From: an uncultured bacterium
GTDB lineage: Bacteria > Bacillota > Clostridia > Lachnospirales > Lachnospiraceae
Direction: 5' to 3'
DNA: 32,709 nucleotides
NCBI GenBank assembly: GCA_905215155.1
Contig: CAJMPJ010000039.1
Location: 1-32,709, forward strand
Shown here: positions 1 to 7,267 of the stretch, in pieces
How positions within the stretch are numbered: position 1 is the stretch's first letter
How the letters are laid out: each line of letters starts with the position of its first letter
Notes under the pieces: generated by a model
What the model saw: the letters and a program-made list of their open reading frames with translations, nothing else
The model's database searches: none
What the model was told of the DNA's origin: nothing
Made by a program: the position numbers and the translations under genes

Positions 1-593
1 TTGCGCTGGTGCGTGTGTATAAAGTGCCTGTAATCTGTAAGGTTTTTGCAGTATTTGTTACGGTTTATCAGGGAGTCCCCATTGTGGTGGCCCTAATGAT
101 ATACAACCTGGTCTTTATGCTCAAATTCAACAATCTGGCAAGCCTGCTGCATATTAAGAAAAGCGTCTCAGATGTGGATAATATCTGGGTCGGCATCTTT
201 GCGTTGAGCCTGATGGCAGTCTGTTCCATATCAGAAGCCGTCCGGGGTGCCTTGCTATCCATTGATAATGGTCAGAATGAGGCAGGATATTCGGTAGGAC
301 TGACAAAGCTCCAGACCATTGAAAGAATCATGATTCCTCAGATGGTTCCGGTAGCCATTCCCATGCTGATCAACAACGTGGTAGGTCTGATCAAAGGTTC
401 TTCCGTGGTTATGGCCATCGGCATTGTGGAAATTGTAGCAGGCGCCACCATTCCCAGCTCCAGAACCTATTCCTTTTTTGAGGGGTATGTGGCAGCCGCC
501 ATCATATACTGGGGATTTACCATGGTGATCGAATACCTGGCTCAGAGATTAAGACAGTATACCGGAAAATTCAGGAGGAATCTGTATGATTGA
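1..593 (+). CDS. Polar amino acid ABC transporter permease (5' truncated)
   Basis: This is the membrane subunit of an amino acid importer of the HisM/GlnP family. The reading frame is open from the window edge (codon phase starts at base 3), with no credible start, so the N-terminus lies outside; about 197 residues are present, and the family usually has about 220-230. Several hydrophobic membrane segments are visible. The cytoplasmic EAA loop, which docks on the ATPase, is recognisable as NEAGYSVGL followed by IERIMIPQ in the middle of the protein. The stop codon overlaps the start of the downstream ATPase gene by 8 bases, so the two are translationally coupled. The substrate-binding protein is presumably upstream of the window. 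Substrate cannot be fixed from this sequence; cystine, glutamine or another polar amino acid are all possible. Confidence 0.9.
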   Translation, partial: ALVRVYKVPVICKVFAVFVTVYQGVPIVVALMIYNLVFMLKFNNLASLLHIKKSVSDVDNIWVGIFALSLMAVCSISEAVRGALLSIDNGQNEAGYSVGLTKLQTIERIMIPQMVPVAIPMLINNVVGLIKGSSVVMAIGIVEIVAGATIPSSRTYSFFEGYVAAAIIYWGFTMVIEYLAQRLRQYTGKFRRNLYD

Positions 594-1341
594 AGTAAAA
601 AATATCAAAAAGGATTTTGGCAGACATCAGGTCTTAAAAGATGTTTCGGTCAAAGTGGAGGACGGTCAGGTTGTGGTCATCCTGGGACCCAGCGGTTCCG
701 GGAAAACCACCCTGCTCCGCTGCATCAATTTTCTTGAAAATGCGGACAGCGGCAGGCTAACCATTGGAGAATCCCAGGTAGATTTAAAGAAGGCCTCCAA
801 AAAAGAAATTTTGGATATCAGAAGAAAAACCGCATTTGTATTTCAAAATTATAATCTCTTTGCCAATAAAACTGCCATAGAAAATGTGATGGAGGGACTG
901 ATAACGGCAAGACGAGTGCCAAAGGCAGAAGCAAGGAAGCGGGCGGAAGAAGCGCTCAACTGGGTGGGATTATCAGACCGGTACGATTATTACCCCTGTC
1001 AGCTATCCGGCGGACAGCAGCAGAGGGTGGGGATCGCCAGAGCCTTTGTTTTAAATCCCGAAGTCATATTATTTGATGAACCCACCTCGGCACTGGATCC
1101 CGAACTGGTCGGAGAGACCCTTGAGATTATAAAAAAAGTGGCTGAAACAGGGATTACCATGATCGTAGTGACCCATGAGATGTCCTTTGCCCAGGATGTG
1201 GCGGATAAAGTTATTTTCATGGATGGCGGGGTTGTAGTAGAGGAGGGAAAACCGGAAGATATTTTTTCCAATCCAAAGGAAGAACGTACCAGACAGTTCT
1301 TATCCAGAATCATATCCCTGGAGCCCAGTTATTCCATATAA
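586..1341 (+). CDS. Polar amino acid ABC transporter ATP-binding protein
   Basis: This is the ATPase that powers the importer whose permease is encoded just upstream. It has 251 residues, normal for the GlnQ/HisP/TcyN family. All motifs are intact: Walker [10 protein letters not shown] at about residues 34-42, Q-loop glutamine in VFQNYNLF near residue 87, signature LSGGQQQR at 140-147, Walker B ILFDE at 161-165, D-loop SALD, and the switch histidine in VVTHE near 197. The start ATG follows an AGGAGG at 573-578 and overlaps the permease stop by 8 bases. It is the last gene of its operon, since a hairpin terminator follows within 25 bases. Family assignment is secure; the exact substrate is not determined. 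Confidence 0.95.
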   Translation: MIEVKNIKKDFGRHQVLKDVSVKVEDGQVVVILGPSGSGKTTLLRCINFLENADSGRLTIGESQVDLKKASKKEILDIRRKTAFVFQNYNLFANKTAIENVMEGLITARRVPKAEARKRAEEALNWVGLSDRYDYYPCQLSGGQQQRVGIARAFVLNPEVILFDEPTSALDPELVGETLEIIKKVAETGITMIVVTHEMSFAQDVADKVIFMDGGVVVEEGKPEDIFSNPKEERTRQFLSRIISLEPSYSI

Positions 1342-1362
1342 GTCATCGTATGGTAAAAAAAT

Positions 1363-1396
1363 GACCATCTTTCTCCAGGAAAGGTGGTCGTTTTTT
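1363..1396 (+). terminator. Rho-independent terminator after the ABC transporter operon
   Basis: A 10-bp stem (arm GACCATCTTT at 1363-1372, partner at 1380-1389, with one G-U pair) closes a 7-base loop and is followed by six T residues. An A-run at about 1355-1361 precedes it, so it may also stop transcripts from the convergent deacetylase gene. Confidence 0.85.
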
Positions 1397-1421
1397 ATGA
1401 TCCGCAGAATCCGGTCTGCGG

Positions 1422-2282
1422 TTATTGCTCCGATACAAGCTGATCCAGGGATTTGAACTGGTATCCCATCTCTTCCCATTTTGTCAGCAGTTCATCAAGG
1501 ATCTGGGCATTGGTACTGGAAGTACTGTGCAGCAGCACAATCGCGCCAGGGTGGATTCTTCCCAGCAGTTTTTTAAAGGCTTCCTCCTTTGAAGGCTGCT
1601 TATCCTGATACCAGTCTACATAAGCGAGACTCCAGAAAAAAGTTTTGTAGCCCATGTCTTTTGCCATCTGAAGATTGGTCTCACTGTATTTTCCCTGGGG
1701 CGGACGGTAATATTTTTTCATGGGCTGCCCCGTGGTTTTTTCGTATAAACTTTCCAGGTCCTTCAGCTCTTTTTCAAAGGATTCCTTTGTAGCCATCTTA
1801 GACATATCCGGATGATGGAAGGTATGGTTTCCAACGGTATGGCCTTCCTCAAGCATCCGTTTTACAAGATCCGGGGCTGTTTCTATGTAATTGCCTACCA
1901 CGAAAAAGGTAGCCGGTGCCTTATGTTTCTTTAAAGCATCCAAAATGGCAGGTGTGTTGCCGTTTTCATATCCTGCATCAAAGGTGAGATAGAGAACTTT
2001 ATCCTGGGTCTTCTGGGCGTAATAGGAGTCAAACTGCTTTAAATAATCCATGGTCGCATTGGCCACCGGAGGCTGGCCCTCCTGCTGGAAACTTAATCCC
2101 CAGTTTCCGTCAGCTGCTACGGTGACCGCCTTTTGATGTTCTGCAAACATGGCGCCCATTCGACCTGCCAGGAAAGCACAGAGAAAGAGCAGGAATATTT
2201 TGGCGGATCGTTTCCCGGTCTCAGGAGAAACGGTGATTTTCCGGAACCGTTCTGCTATCTTTAGATTTCCCAAAAACTTCAT
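1422..2282 (-). CDS. pdaA: PdaA-like polysaccharide deacetylase
   Basis: This is a NodB-fold (carbohydrate esterase 4) deacetylase of 286 residues. It most resembles PdaA, the N-acetylmuramic acid deacetylase that makes muramic delta-lactam in spore cortex. A single hydrophobic segment at about residues 28-46 suggests export or membrane anchoring. The motifs are TFDAGYENG (Asp102 the probable catalytic base), GNHTFHHPD (metal histidines 153 and 157), RPPQG at 193-197, and HPGAIVLLHS near 244-253. Two positions differ from the PdaA pattern I know: Ala103 replaces Asn/Asp and Gln replaces Arg in RPPRG. The length and the motif spacing fit PdaA. The start is preceded by an ACGGAG about 10 bases upstream. 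It lies 81 bases downstream of the carbamate kinase gene on the same strand. A spore role is inferred from family membership only. Confidence 0.85.
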   Translation of the reverse strand: MKFLGNLKIAERFRKITVSPETGKRSAKIFLLFLCAFLAGRMGAMFAEHQKAVTVAADGNWGLSFQQEGQPPVANATMDYLKQFDSYYAQKTQDKVLYLTFDAGYENGNTPAILDALKKHKAPATFFVVGNYIETAPDLVKRMLEEGHTVGNHTFHHPDMSKMATKESFEKELKDLESLYEKTTGQPMKKYYRPPQGKYSETNLQMAKDMGYKTFFWSLAYVDWYQDKQPSKEEAFKKLLGRIHPGAIVLLHSTSSTNAQILDELLTKWEEMGYQFKSLDQLVSEQ

Positions 2283-2363
2283 ATTGCGTAAGCTCCGTTG
2301 TGTACGTTTGCTTCAATATATGAAGGCTGGGCCTGTCCCTATTCAAAGAGATTCCAGTAACGG

Positions 2364-3302
2364 CTAGATTTCGCTGATAATCGTACCCGCTTTTTCTTCC
2401 AGACTGGCTTTTGCCTTTTCCATGGAGGTAATAATTGCTTTTCTGTTTCTGCCGTGTTTGATAAAATCCACAGAGGCTTCGATCTTAGGAAGCATGGAAG
2501 AGGATTCAAACTGGCCTTCCTCAATGTAGGAGCCGGCCTCTTTAAGATTCATATGGGCAATGGGCTTTTCATCCGGTTTGCCGTAATTCAGTTCCACGTT
2601 ATCCACGCTGGTGAGAATCATAAGCACATCCGCATCAATTTCTTTCGCCAGCAGACCCGCAGCCCGGTCCTTTTCAATAACCGCACTGGCACCTTTTAAA
2701 ACATATCCCTGCTCGATAACCGGAATTCCCCCGCCTCCGCAGGCGATCACGATCTGATCCCCGTCTAAAATTGATTTAATGATATCAATTTCCACTATGG
2801 ACACAGGCTTTGGAGAAGCCACGACTCTGCGAAAGCCCTTACCGGGAACCTCTTCCACAAAATTTCCTTTTTCTTCCTCCTCCTTTGCCTCCTCCGCAGA
2901 CATGAAACGGCCGATGGGTTTCATGGGAGTGTAGAAAGCCTCGTCGTAAGGATTTACCATCATCTGGGTCAGAATGGTAGCAACGGATTTATAAATGCCC
3001 CGCTTCAAAAGTTCCGCCCGGATTCCATTTTGCAGATCATATCCGATGTAGCCCTGACTCATGGCAGAACATACGGACATAGGAGCCGAAGTATAGCCGT
3101 CATGCTGTTTTCCAAATTCATTCATAGCTGTATGGATCATGCCAACCTGGGGAGCGTTGCTGTGTGTGACTGCCACCTGCCAGCCGGCTTCAATAAAATC
3201 TGCAATCACTCTGGCAGTTTTGCTGACAGCCTCTTTTTGTTCCGGAAGGTTCGTTCCCAAAGCGTTATGTCCCAAAGCCATAACAATACGTTTTTTTGCC
3301 AT
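2364..3302 (-). CDS. arcC: Carbamate kinase
   Basis: Carbamate kinase transfers phosphate from carbamoyl phosphate to ADP, giving ATP plus carbamate; it is the last step of arginine deiminase or ureide fermentation. The protein has 312 residues, normal for this amino acid kinase-fold family. Visible family features are MALGHNALGTNLPEQ at residues 8-22, THSNAPQVG at 46-54 and ACGGGGIPV near 188. In well-known members the first motif reads ALGGNAL and the second THGNGPQVG, so this is a divergent branch, similar to those I recall from Clostridia. Its start has a GAGAGGGAAC ribosome binding site. No arginine deiminase gene is adjacent; an ornithine carbamoyltransferase gene lies about 21 kb away. 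It may serve ureide or purine catabolism instead. Confidence 0.9.
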   Translation of the reverse strand: MAKKRIVMALGHNALGTNLPEQKEAVSKTARVIADFIEAGWQVAVTHSNAPQVGMIHTAMNEFGKQHDGYTSAPMSVCSAMSQGYIGYDLQNGIRAELLKRGIYKSVATILTQMMVNPYDEAFYTPMKPIGRFMSAEEAKEEEEKGNFVEEVPGKGFRRVVASPKPVSIVEIDIIKSILDGDQIVIACGGGGIPVIEQGYVLKGASAVIEKDRAAGLLAKEIDADVLMILTSVDNVELNYGKPDEKPIAHMNLKEAGSYIEEGQFESSSMLPKIEASVDFIKHGRNRKAIITSMEKAKASLEEKAGTIISEI

Positions 3303-3347
3303 TTCAGTTCCCTCTCAGTTCCATGTTTTTTCAAAAAAGATAAGAAC

Positions 3348-3376
3348 ATTATATTATCAGGCAGAAAAAAAAGCAA
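3348..3376 (-). promoter_or_regulatory. Candidate promoter for carbamate kinase
   Basis: On the minus strand a TTGCTT -35 (3371-3376) and a perfect TATAAT -10 (3348-3353) are separated by 17 bases. The -10 lies about 45 bases before the arcC start. Confidence 0.6.
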
Positions 3377-3445
3377 CAGGTTTTCCTGATTCATGGGTTG
3401 TGCAGAAAATAGCAGGGTATCTTTTCCAAAGAATTTATAAAATAT

Positions 3446-3476
3446 TTGTGGATATCTTAAAATCAGGTGGTATAAT
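3446..3476 (+). promoter_or_regulatory. Candidate extended -10 promoter for the CPBP protease gene
   Basis: A perfect TATAAT at 3471-3476 is preceded by TGG, giving the extended -10 form TGnTATAAT. A TTGTGG at 3446-3451 lies 19 bases upstream, a slightly long spacer. The gene begins 39 bases further on. Confidence 0.6.
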
Positions 3477-3514
3477 GTTTAGGAAGAAACAGAACAAGAA
3501 AGGACTGCATTAAC

Positions 3515-4267
3515 ATGGTATCATTGATCCTGCATCTGATCGTTCCAATGTTTTTTTATTCTGGAGTGACCAGTTTTTTGTTTCTGGGTTTGAAGCTGGA
3601 TGCTCTGGCCGCTACGGGGTTCGCTGCTGCGGTCTGCGCTCCGTTATTTTATACCATTTACCGCAGAGATCAGAGAGAGAGGGGAATCGGCAAAGCGATC
3701 CGTCTAAGTCTTCACGGCTGCTTTTTCCATATCCTGGTCATGGGCTGGGCTCTATGTGTGTGCGGCAATGAGATTATTGCCCTTCTGGGGCTGGCTCACA
3801 GCTCGCAGACTTACGAAGAAGTAAGACATGCCCTCTATGCACCGCCGGTGCCGGTACAGATTCTGGCCTCTGGTTTTTTGATCCCTGTCACAGAAGAACT
3901 GATGTTTCGGGGACTTGGTTTTTTGACCCTTAGGGACAGGCTTTCTTTCTGGCCTTCCGCAGTCTTGTCGTCGGCTCTGTTTGGGATTTACCATGGAAAT
4001 CTCCCCCAGGGAGTATATGCTTTTTTGATTGGCATGGCAGTAGCCTGGCTCTGTGAGGTTTCAAAAACCTTACTGGCGCCCTGCCTGCTCCATATGTCAG
4101 CCAATTTATTGTCACTGCTTGTGACGAATACCGTATTTGCGGGTAGGTTGTTTGAATCGGAAAAAAAGACGGTTATGGCAGCTTTTGCGCTCCTGTCCTT
4201 TGCATTAGCCGTAGCATGTGCTGTCCGGATCAACAGCAAAAACAAACTAAAGGAGGATATGGTGTGA
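3515..4267 (+). CDS. CPBP family intramembrane glutamic endopeptidase
   Basis: This is a hydrophobic 250-residue membrane protein of the CPBP (Abi, Rce1-like) protease family. Motif 1 is TEELMFRG with Glu127, Glu128 and Arg132; motif 2 has His160 in IYHGN; a third conserved site is LLHMSANLLS with His193. These are the glutamate and histidine positions expected of an active enzyme, and about seven membrane segments surround them. Bacterial members are linked to bacteriocin self-immunity, prenyl-protein-like processing or membrane protein quality control, but most are uncharacterised; the substrate here is unknown. The ATG is preceded by AAAGGA. Its final codons supply the ribosome binding site for the glycosyltransferase that follows, so the two are coupled. 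Confidence 0.85.
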   Translation: MVSLILHLIVPMFFYSGVTSFLFLGLKLDALAATGFAAAVCAPLFYTIYRRDQRERGIGKAIRLSLHGCFFHILVMGWALCVCGNEIIALLGLAHSSQTYEEVRHALYAPPVPVQILASGFLIPVTEELMFRGLGFLTLRDRLSFWPSAVLSSALFGIYHGNLPQGVYAFLIGMAVAWLCEVSKTLLAPCLLHMSANLLSLLVTNTVFAGRLFESEKKTVMAAFALLSFALAVACAVRINSKNKLKEDMV

Positions 4268-5283
4268 AACTCTTATCTGTGGCAATTCCCTGCTATAATT
4301 CTGAAGCTTATATGAGGCACTGCATTGATTCGCTGCTGCCAGGAGGGGATGAGGTCGAGATTCTTATTGTAGATGACGGTTCGACCAAAGACCGCACTGC
4401 CATGATTGCAGATGAATACGAAAAAAATTATCCCGGTATATGCCGGGCCATTCATCAGGAGAATGGAGGTCATGGAGCTGCGGTCAATGCCGGGCTTAAG
4501 AATGCGACCGGAATCTATTTTAAGGTAGTAGACAGTGATGACTGGGTGGATAAAGCCTCCTATATGGAGATATTGGATACCTTGAGAGGCTTTGTATACG
4601 GAGAAAAGACACTGGACATGCTGGTAAGCAATTTCGTTTATGAAAAGCAGGGAGCGAAGAGAAAAAAAGTGATGCATTACCGTACCGCACTTCCCCAGAA
4701 TGAATTGTTTGACTGGGATGATGTAAAGGTGTTTATGCTTGGACAGTACATTCTGATGCATTCTGTCATTTACCGGACTGAGCTTTTAAAGCAGTGCGGA
4801 CTGGAGCTTCCAAAGCATACCTTTTATGTGGACAACATTTTTGTATATCAGCCGCTGCCCCATGTGAAGACCATGTATTACCTTAACGTGAATTTTTACC
4901 GGTATTTCATCGGAAGAGAAGACCAGTCTGTCAATGAAACCATTATGATTGGACGGATCGACCAGCAGATCCGGGTGACCAAGCTGATGCTTGGCTACTA
5001 TGATGTGACAAAGATCAAGCAGTGGAAGCTGCGTCACTATATGGTGCGGTATCTGGAGATTATGATGACCATTTCCTCCATTCTTGCCATCAAATCCGAA
5101 TCTGAAGAGAATATGGAAAAGAAAAAAGAACTATGGCAGTATTTGAGGAAAGAGAATTTTAAGCTCTATCTGAGACTTAGATGGGGATTTTTAGGCCAGG
5201 GAGTCAATCTTCCCGGCAAAAGCGGAAGAAAATTCCCCATAGCGATTTATAAAATGACCCAGAAATTTTTTGGGTTTAATTAA
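4264..5283 (+). CDS. Family 2 glycosyltransferase
   Basis: This is a GT-A fold glycosyltransferase of 339 residues. The N-terminal nucleotide-sugar-binding part is clear: VAIPCYNSE at residues 6-14, ILIVDDGST at 33-41, and the DxD-type metal site VDSDDWVD at about 89-96. The C-terminal half is rich in aromatic and basic residues and probably binds the acceptor. I chose the GTG at 4264 because AGGAGG at 4251-4256 lies 7 bases before it, it starts with the typical MKLLSVAIPCYN, and it overlaps the upstream stop as GTGTGA. A longer frame from 4216 would begin inside the protease gene with no ribosome site. The sugar and acceptor cannot be told; cell-surface glycan or lipid glycosylation is likely. 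Confidence 0.88.
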   Translation: MKLLSVAIPCYNSEAYMRHCIDSLLPGGDEVEILIVDDGSTKDRTAMIADEYEKNYPGICRAIHQENGGHGAAVNAGLKNATGIYFKVVDSDDWVDKASYMEILDTLRGFVYGEKTLDMLVSNFVYEKQGAKRKKVMHYRTALPQNELFDWDDVKVFMLGQYILMHSVIYRTELLKQCGLELPKHTFYVDNIFVYQPLPHVKTMYYLNVNFYRYFIGREDQSVNETIMIGRIDQQIRVTKLMLGYYDVTKIKQWKLRHYMVRYLEIMMTISSILAIKSESEENMEKKKELWQYLRKENFKLYLRLRWGFLGQGVNLPGKSGRKFPIAIYKMTQKFFGFN

Positions 5284-5285
5284 AA

Positions 5286-5320
5286 AAGTCCCCGGCGGAA
5301 TCATCACCGCCGGGGACTTT
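5286..5320. terminator. Bidirectional terminator between convergent genes
   Basis: A perfect 13-bp GC-rich stem (arms 5286-5298 and 5307-5319) encloses an 8-base loop. It has an A-run on its left and Ts on its right, and lies within a few bases of the stop codons of both the glycosyltransferase (+) and the PAP2 protein (-). Confidence 0.92.
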
Positions 5321-5322
5321 TA

Positions 5323-5979
5323 CTAACTGATTGCTTTTTCAGTAACTTTATTTCTCTTTGGCTCATAGCTTCCGGCATATACGAACTGATACATAATATA
5401 AGCCATTACAATGGCGCCTAAGCCGTCAAACGCAGAATGCTGCTTTAAGAAGACCGTAGCCAGACAGATGGAAACCATGAGGAGAAAAGAAGCCGCTTTT
5501 ATCAGGTGGTGTCTTTTCAGCCGTTCACTTTTTAAAATGGCAAAATGGACACAGATGGAATTATAAACGTGAATACTTGGAAATACATTGGTACAGGTGT
5601 CTGCGGAATAAAGTATGGAAACGATTTTTGTAAAAATATTCTTACTGGGATCAATAACAGGTCTGAAATCGGTTCCATTTGGAAATACGGTGCAGATCAT
5701 CAGGCTGATGGTCATACCCGTAAAGAGCATGGTACATAACCGGTAATAGCTTTTCACATCCGTAAAGAAGAAATATCCCACAGCACCGGCCACGTAAACA
5801 AACCATAAAAGGTATGGAATGATGAAATATTCATTAAAAGGAATAAGATCATCAATGGCAACGTACATGATGTGGTAATTGCTCGTTACGGTCTTTTCCA
5901 GGTAAAAAAACCATGGAAGATAAATAAAAGCGTAGCTGAGTATCCAGACATGCCTGTATTTACTTAATTTATTTTTCAT
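5323..5979 (-). CDS. PAP2 superfamily membrane phosphatase-like protein
   Basis: This is a 218-residue polytopic membrane protein with about six hydrophobic segments. The C-terminal half carries the later PAP2 motifs: FPSIHVYNS (equivalent to the PSGH motif) and KQHSAFDGLG, with the His and Asp expected of motif 3. The first PAP2 motif, KxxxxxxRP, is not obvious; a single Arg-Pro occurs in TDFRPVIDPSK. The PSxH and HSxxDG forms recall the AUR1/inositol-phosphorylceramide synthase branch more than classical PgpB. It probably hydrolyses or transfers a phospholipid or polyprenyl phosphate headgroup at the membrane, but the substrate is unknown. It ends at the bidirectional terminator and appears to be transcribed alone. 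Confidence 0.78.
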   Translation of the reverse strand: MKNKLSKYRHVWILSYAFIYLPWFFYLEKTVTSNYHIMYVAIDDLIPFNEYFIIPYLLWFVYVAGAVGYFFFTDVKSYYRLCTMLFTGMTISLMICTVFPNGTDFRPVIDPSKNIFTKIVSILYSADTCTNVFPSIHVYNSICVHFAILKSERLKRHHLIKAASFLLMVSICLATVFLKQHSAFDGLGAIVMAYIMYQFVYAGSYEPKRNKVTEKAIS

Positions 5980-6034
5980 TTAAGTCACCATTCTCCGTTC
6001 TTTTGGTCAGGATTTATTTGATCAACTTTCGAGG

Positions 6035-6063
6035 ATTATATCATACTCGTTTTAACTGTACAA
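6035..6063 (-). promoter_or_regulatory. Candidate promoter for the PAP2 gene
   Basis: On the minus strand a perfect TATAAT (6035-6040) is preceded by TGA, an extended -10. A weak TTGTAC -35 (6058-6063) lies 17 bases upstream. The gene starts about 55 bases downstream. Confidence 0.55.
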
Positions 6064-6199
6064 TAGTATTTCAGAAATGTTAATATTTTATTCGGGGAAG
6101 ATTAATTTTCCAGACAAAATCTGGCAGCAAACCGATGGGAATATGGATTGCAGACAAGGGCCAGTGACGGTACCTAAATATAATCTTTTTATAAAATGG

Positions 6200-6228
6200 T
6201 TGATAGAGAGACAATCTTTGTGTATAGT
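6200..6228 (+). promoter_or_regulatory. Candidate promoter for the NUDIX gene
   Basis: TTGATA (6200-6205) and TATAGT (6223-6228) are separated by exactly 17 bases, a good sigma-A type promoter. It implies a leader of roughly 195 bases before the coding region. Confidence 0.6.
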
Positions 6229-6429
6229 ATATAAGCAGACTTTTGTGAGCAGACAATGAAAATCAGGAAAACATAACGGTGAAAATTGCAGGCGGAAGCC
6301 ATTTAGCGGCTTTGTCAGCGTGCCTGTTTGATAACGATAGGAAATCCAGTATTCTAGCTGTGACGGGAGGCGTGCTTTTGTAGGTCTTTGTTCATGGCAT
6401 TCTAAGATTCTGGTAGGAAGAAGGACAGA

Positions 6430-7122
6430 ATGGAACGAAAGAATGAAGAGGGATTGACAGAAAAAGAGTTTCTTTTACAGTACCGTCCCGGAGACTACGA
6501 ACGTCCATCGGTAACAGTTGATGTGCTGATTTTTGCGGTGGATGAGGAAGATGCTGAGGCGGAAGCGGAGATCCTGCTCATCCGGCGGAAAAATCACCCC
6601 TGCATTGGCCAGTGGGCCATACCGGGAGGCTTTGCAGGCATTGATGAGTCCCTGGAGGAAGCGGCAGCAAGAGAACTGTTTGAAGAGACCGGCTTAAAGG
6701 GAATCTGCCTGGAACAGCTCTATACCTGGGGGACTGTAAAAAGGGACCCGCGGACAAGAGTGATCTCCGTATCTTATCTTGCCGCAGTTCCAAAGAATCA
6801 GTTGAACCCTGTGGCAGCCGATGACGCGGAAAAGGCAGGCTGGTTTAAGGTAAAGAAAAAGAAACTTTCCGATTTGGAGAACGGCTCCACCTACTCTCTT
6901 ACGATTGAGAATGACGAAGATCACATTTACATGACATACCGGATCACGGAAACCTATGACCGCCAGGGTCTTATGTGGAAGAAGGAGACGGATATTGAAC
7001 TTTTGCCTGCGATTGATATGTTGGAACAGGAAAAGCTTGCATTTGACCATGCAGAAATCCTAAATGCGGCGATGGACCGGCTGGAAGAACTGGAAAAAGA
7101 ATACAGGGAACAGGAATTTTGA
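6430..7122 (+). CDS. NUDIX hydrolase
   Basis: NUDIX hydrolases cleave nucleoside diphosphates linked to another moiety, such as ADP-ribose or damaged nucleotides. This 230-residue protein has a complete Nudix box matching GX5EX7REUXEEXGU at residues 67-89, including the metal-binding REXXEE core RELFEE. The segment before it (IRRKNHPCIGQWAIPGG) is typical of the ADP-ribose/NADH pyrophosphatase-like group. The last 60-70 residues are charged and predicted helical, and I see no clear DNA-binding domain, so an NrtR-type regulator is less likely. The ATG follows an AAGGAC about 8 bases upstream. The gene stands alone between its own promoter and a terminator. The substrate is not determined. Confidence 0.85.
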   Translation: MERKNEEGLTEKEFLLQYRPGDYERPSVTVDVLIFAVDEEDAEAEAEILLIRRKNHPCIGQWAIPGGFAGIDESLEEAAARELFEETGLKGICLEQLYTWGTVKRDPRTRVISVSYLAAVPKNQLNPVAADDAEKAGWFKVKKKKLSDLENGSTYSLTIENDEDHIYMTYRITETYDRQGLMWKKETDIELLPAIDMLEQEKLAFDHAEILNAAMDRLEELEKEYREQEF

Positions 7123-7128
7123 TATAAG

Positions 7129-7159
7129 CGCATCATCTCACAGGGATGATGCGTTTTTT
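7129..7159 (+). terminator. Terminator after the NUDIX gene
   Basis: A perfect 9-bp stem (arm CGCATCATC at 7129-7137, partner 7145-7153) with a 7-base loop is followed by six Ts. Confidence 0.9.
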
Positions 7160-7208
7160 GCTGCCGGACGTTTGTAAGAAAAACTTAATCGGAAAATTTT
7201 GGATTTTA

Positions 7209-7217
7209 TGCTATACT
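7209..7217 (+). promoter_or_regulatory. Candidate extended -10 element for the D,D-carboxypeptidase gene
   Basis: TGCTATACT fits the extended -10 consensus TGnTATAAT with one mismatch. No good -35 is visible at the usual distance. The gene starts about 50 bases downstream behind an AGGAGAG. Confidence 0.5.
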
Positions 7218-7267
7218 GTTGAAAGAAATCATACAAGCAGTGAAAACAATACAGGAGAGAAACGGAA

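Larger units (their letters stand above)
5980..6429. other. 450-base gene-free region with divergent promoters and a leader
   Basis: No convincing gene is present. The left part holds the minus-strand promoter for the PAP2 gene and the right part a plus-strand promoter at 6200-6228, leaving a transcribed leader of about 195 bases before the NUDIX gene. Within that leader a two-tier hairpin can be drawn: outer arms CAGGC (6289-6293) and GCCTG (6322-6326), inner arms GAAGCC (6295-6300) and GGCTTT (6308-6313). It matches no riboswitch that I recognise and has no T-run after it. Confidence 0.5.

Noticed and set aside
4273..4761. 162-codon minus-strand frame within the glycosyltransferase gene
   Set aside because: It is the antisense shadow of a gene with clear GT2 motifs and has no recognisable domain.
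6077..6259. 60-codon plus-strand frame in the 5980-6429 region
   Set aside because: No ribosome binding site, atypical composition, no recognisable domain, and it contains the NUDIX promoter.
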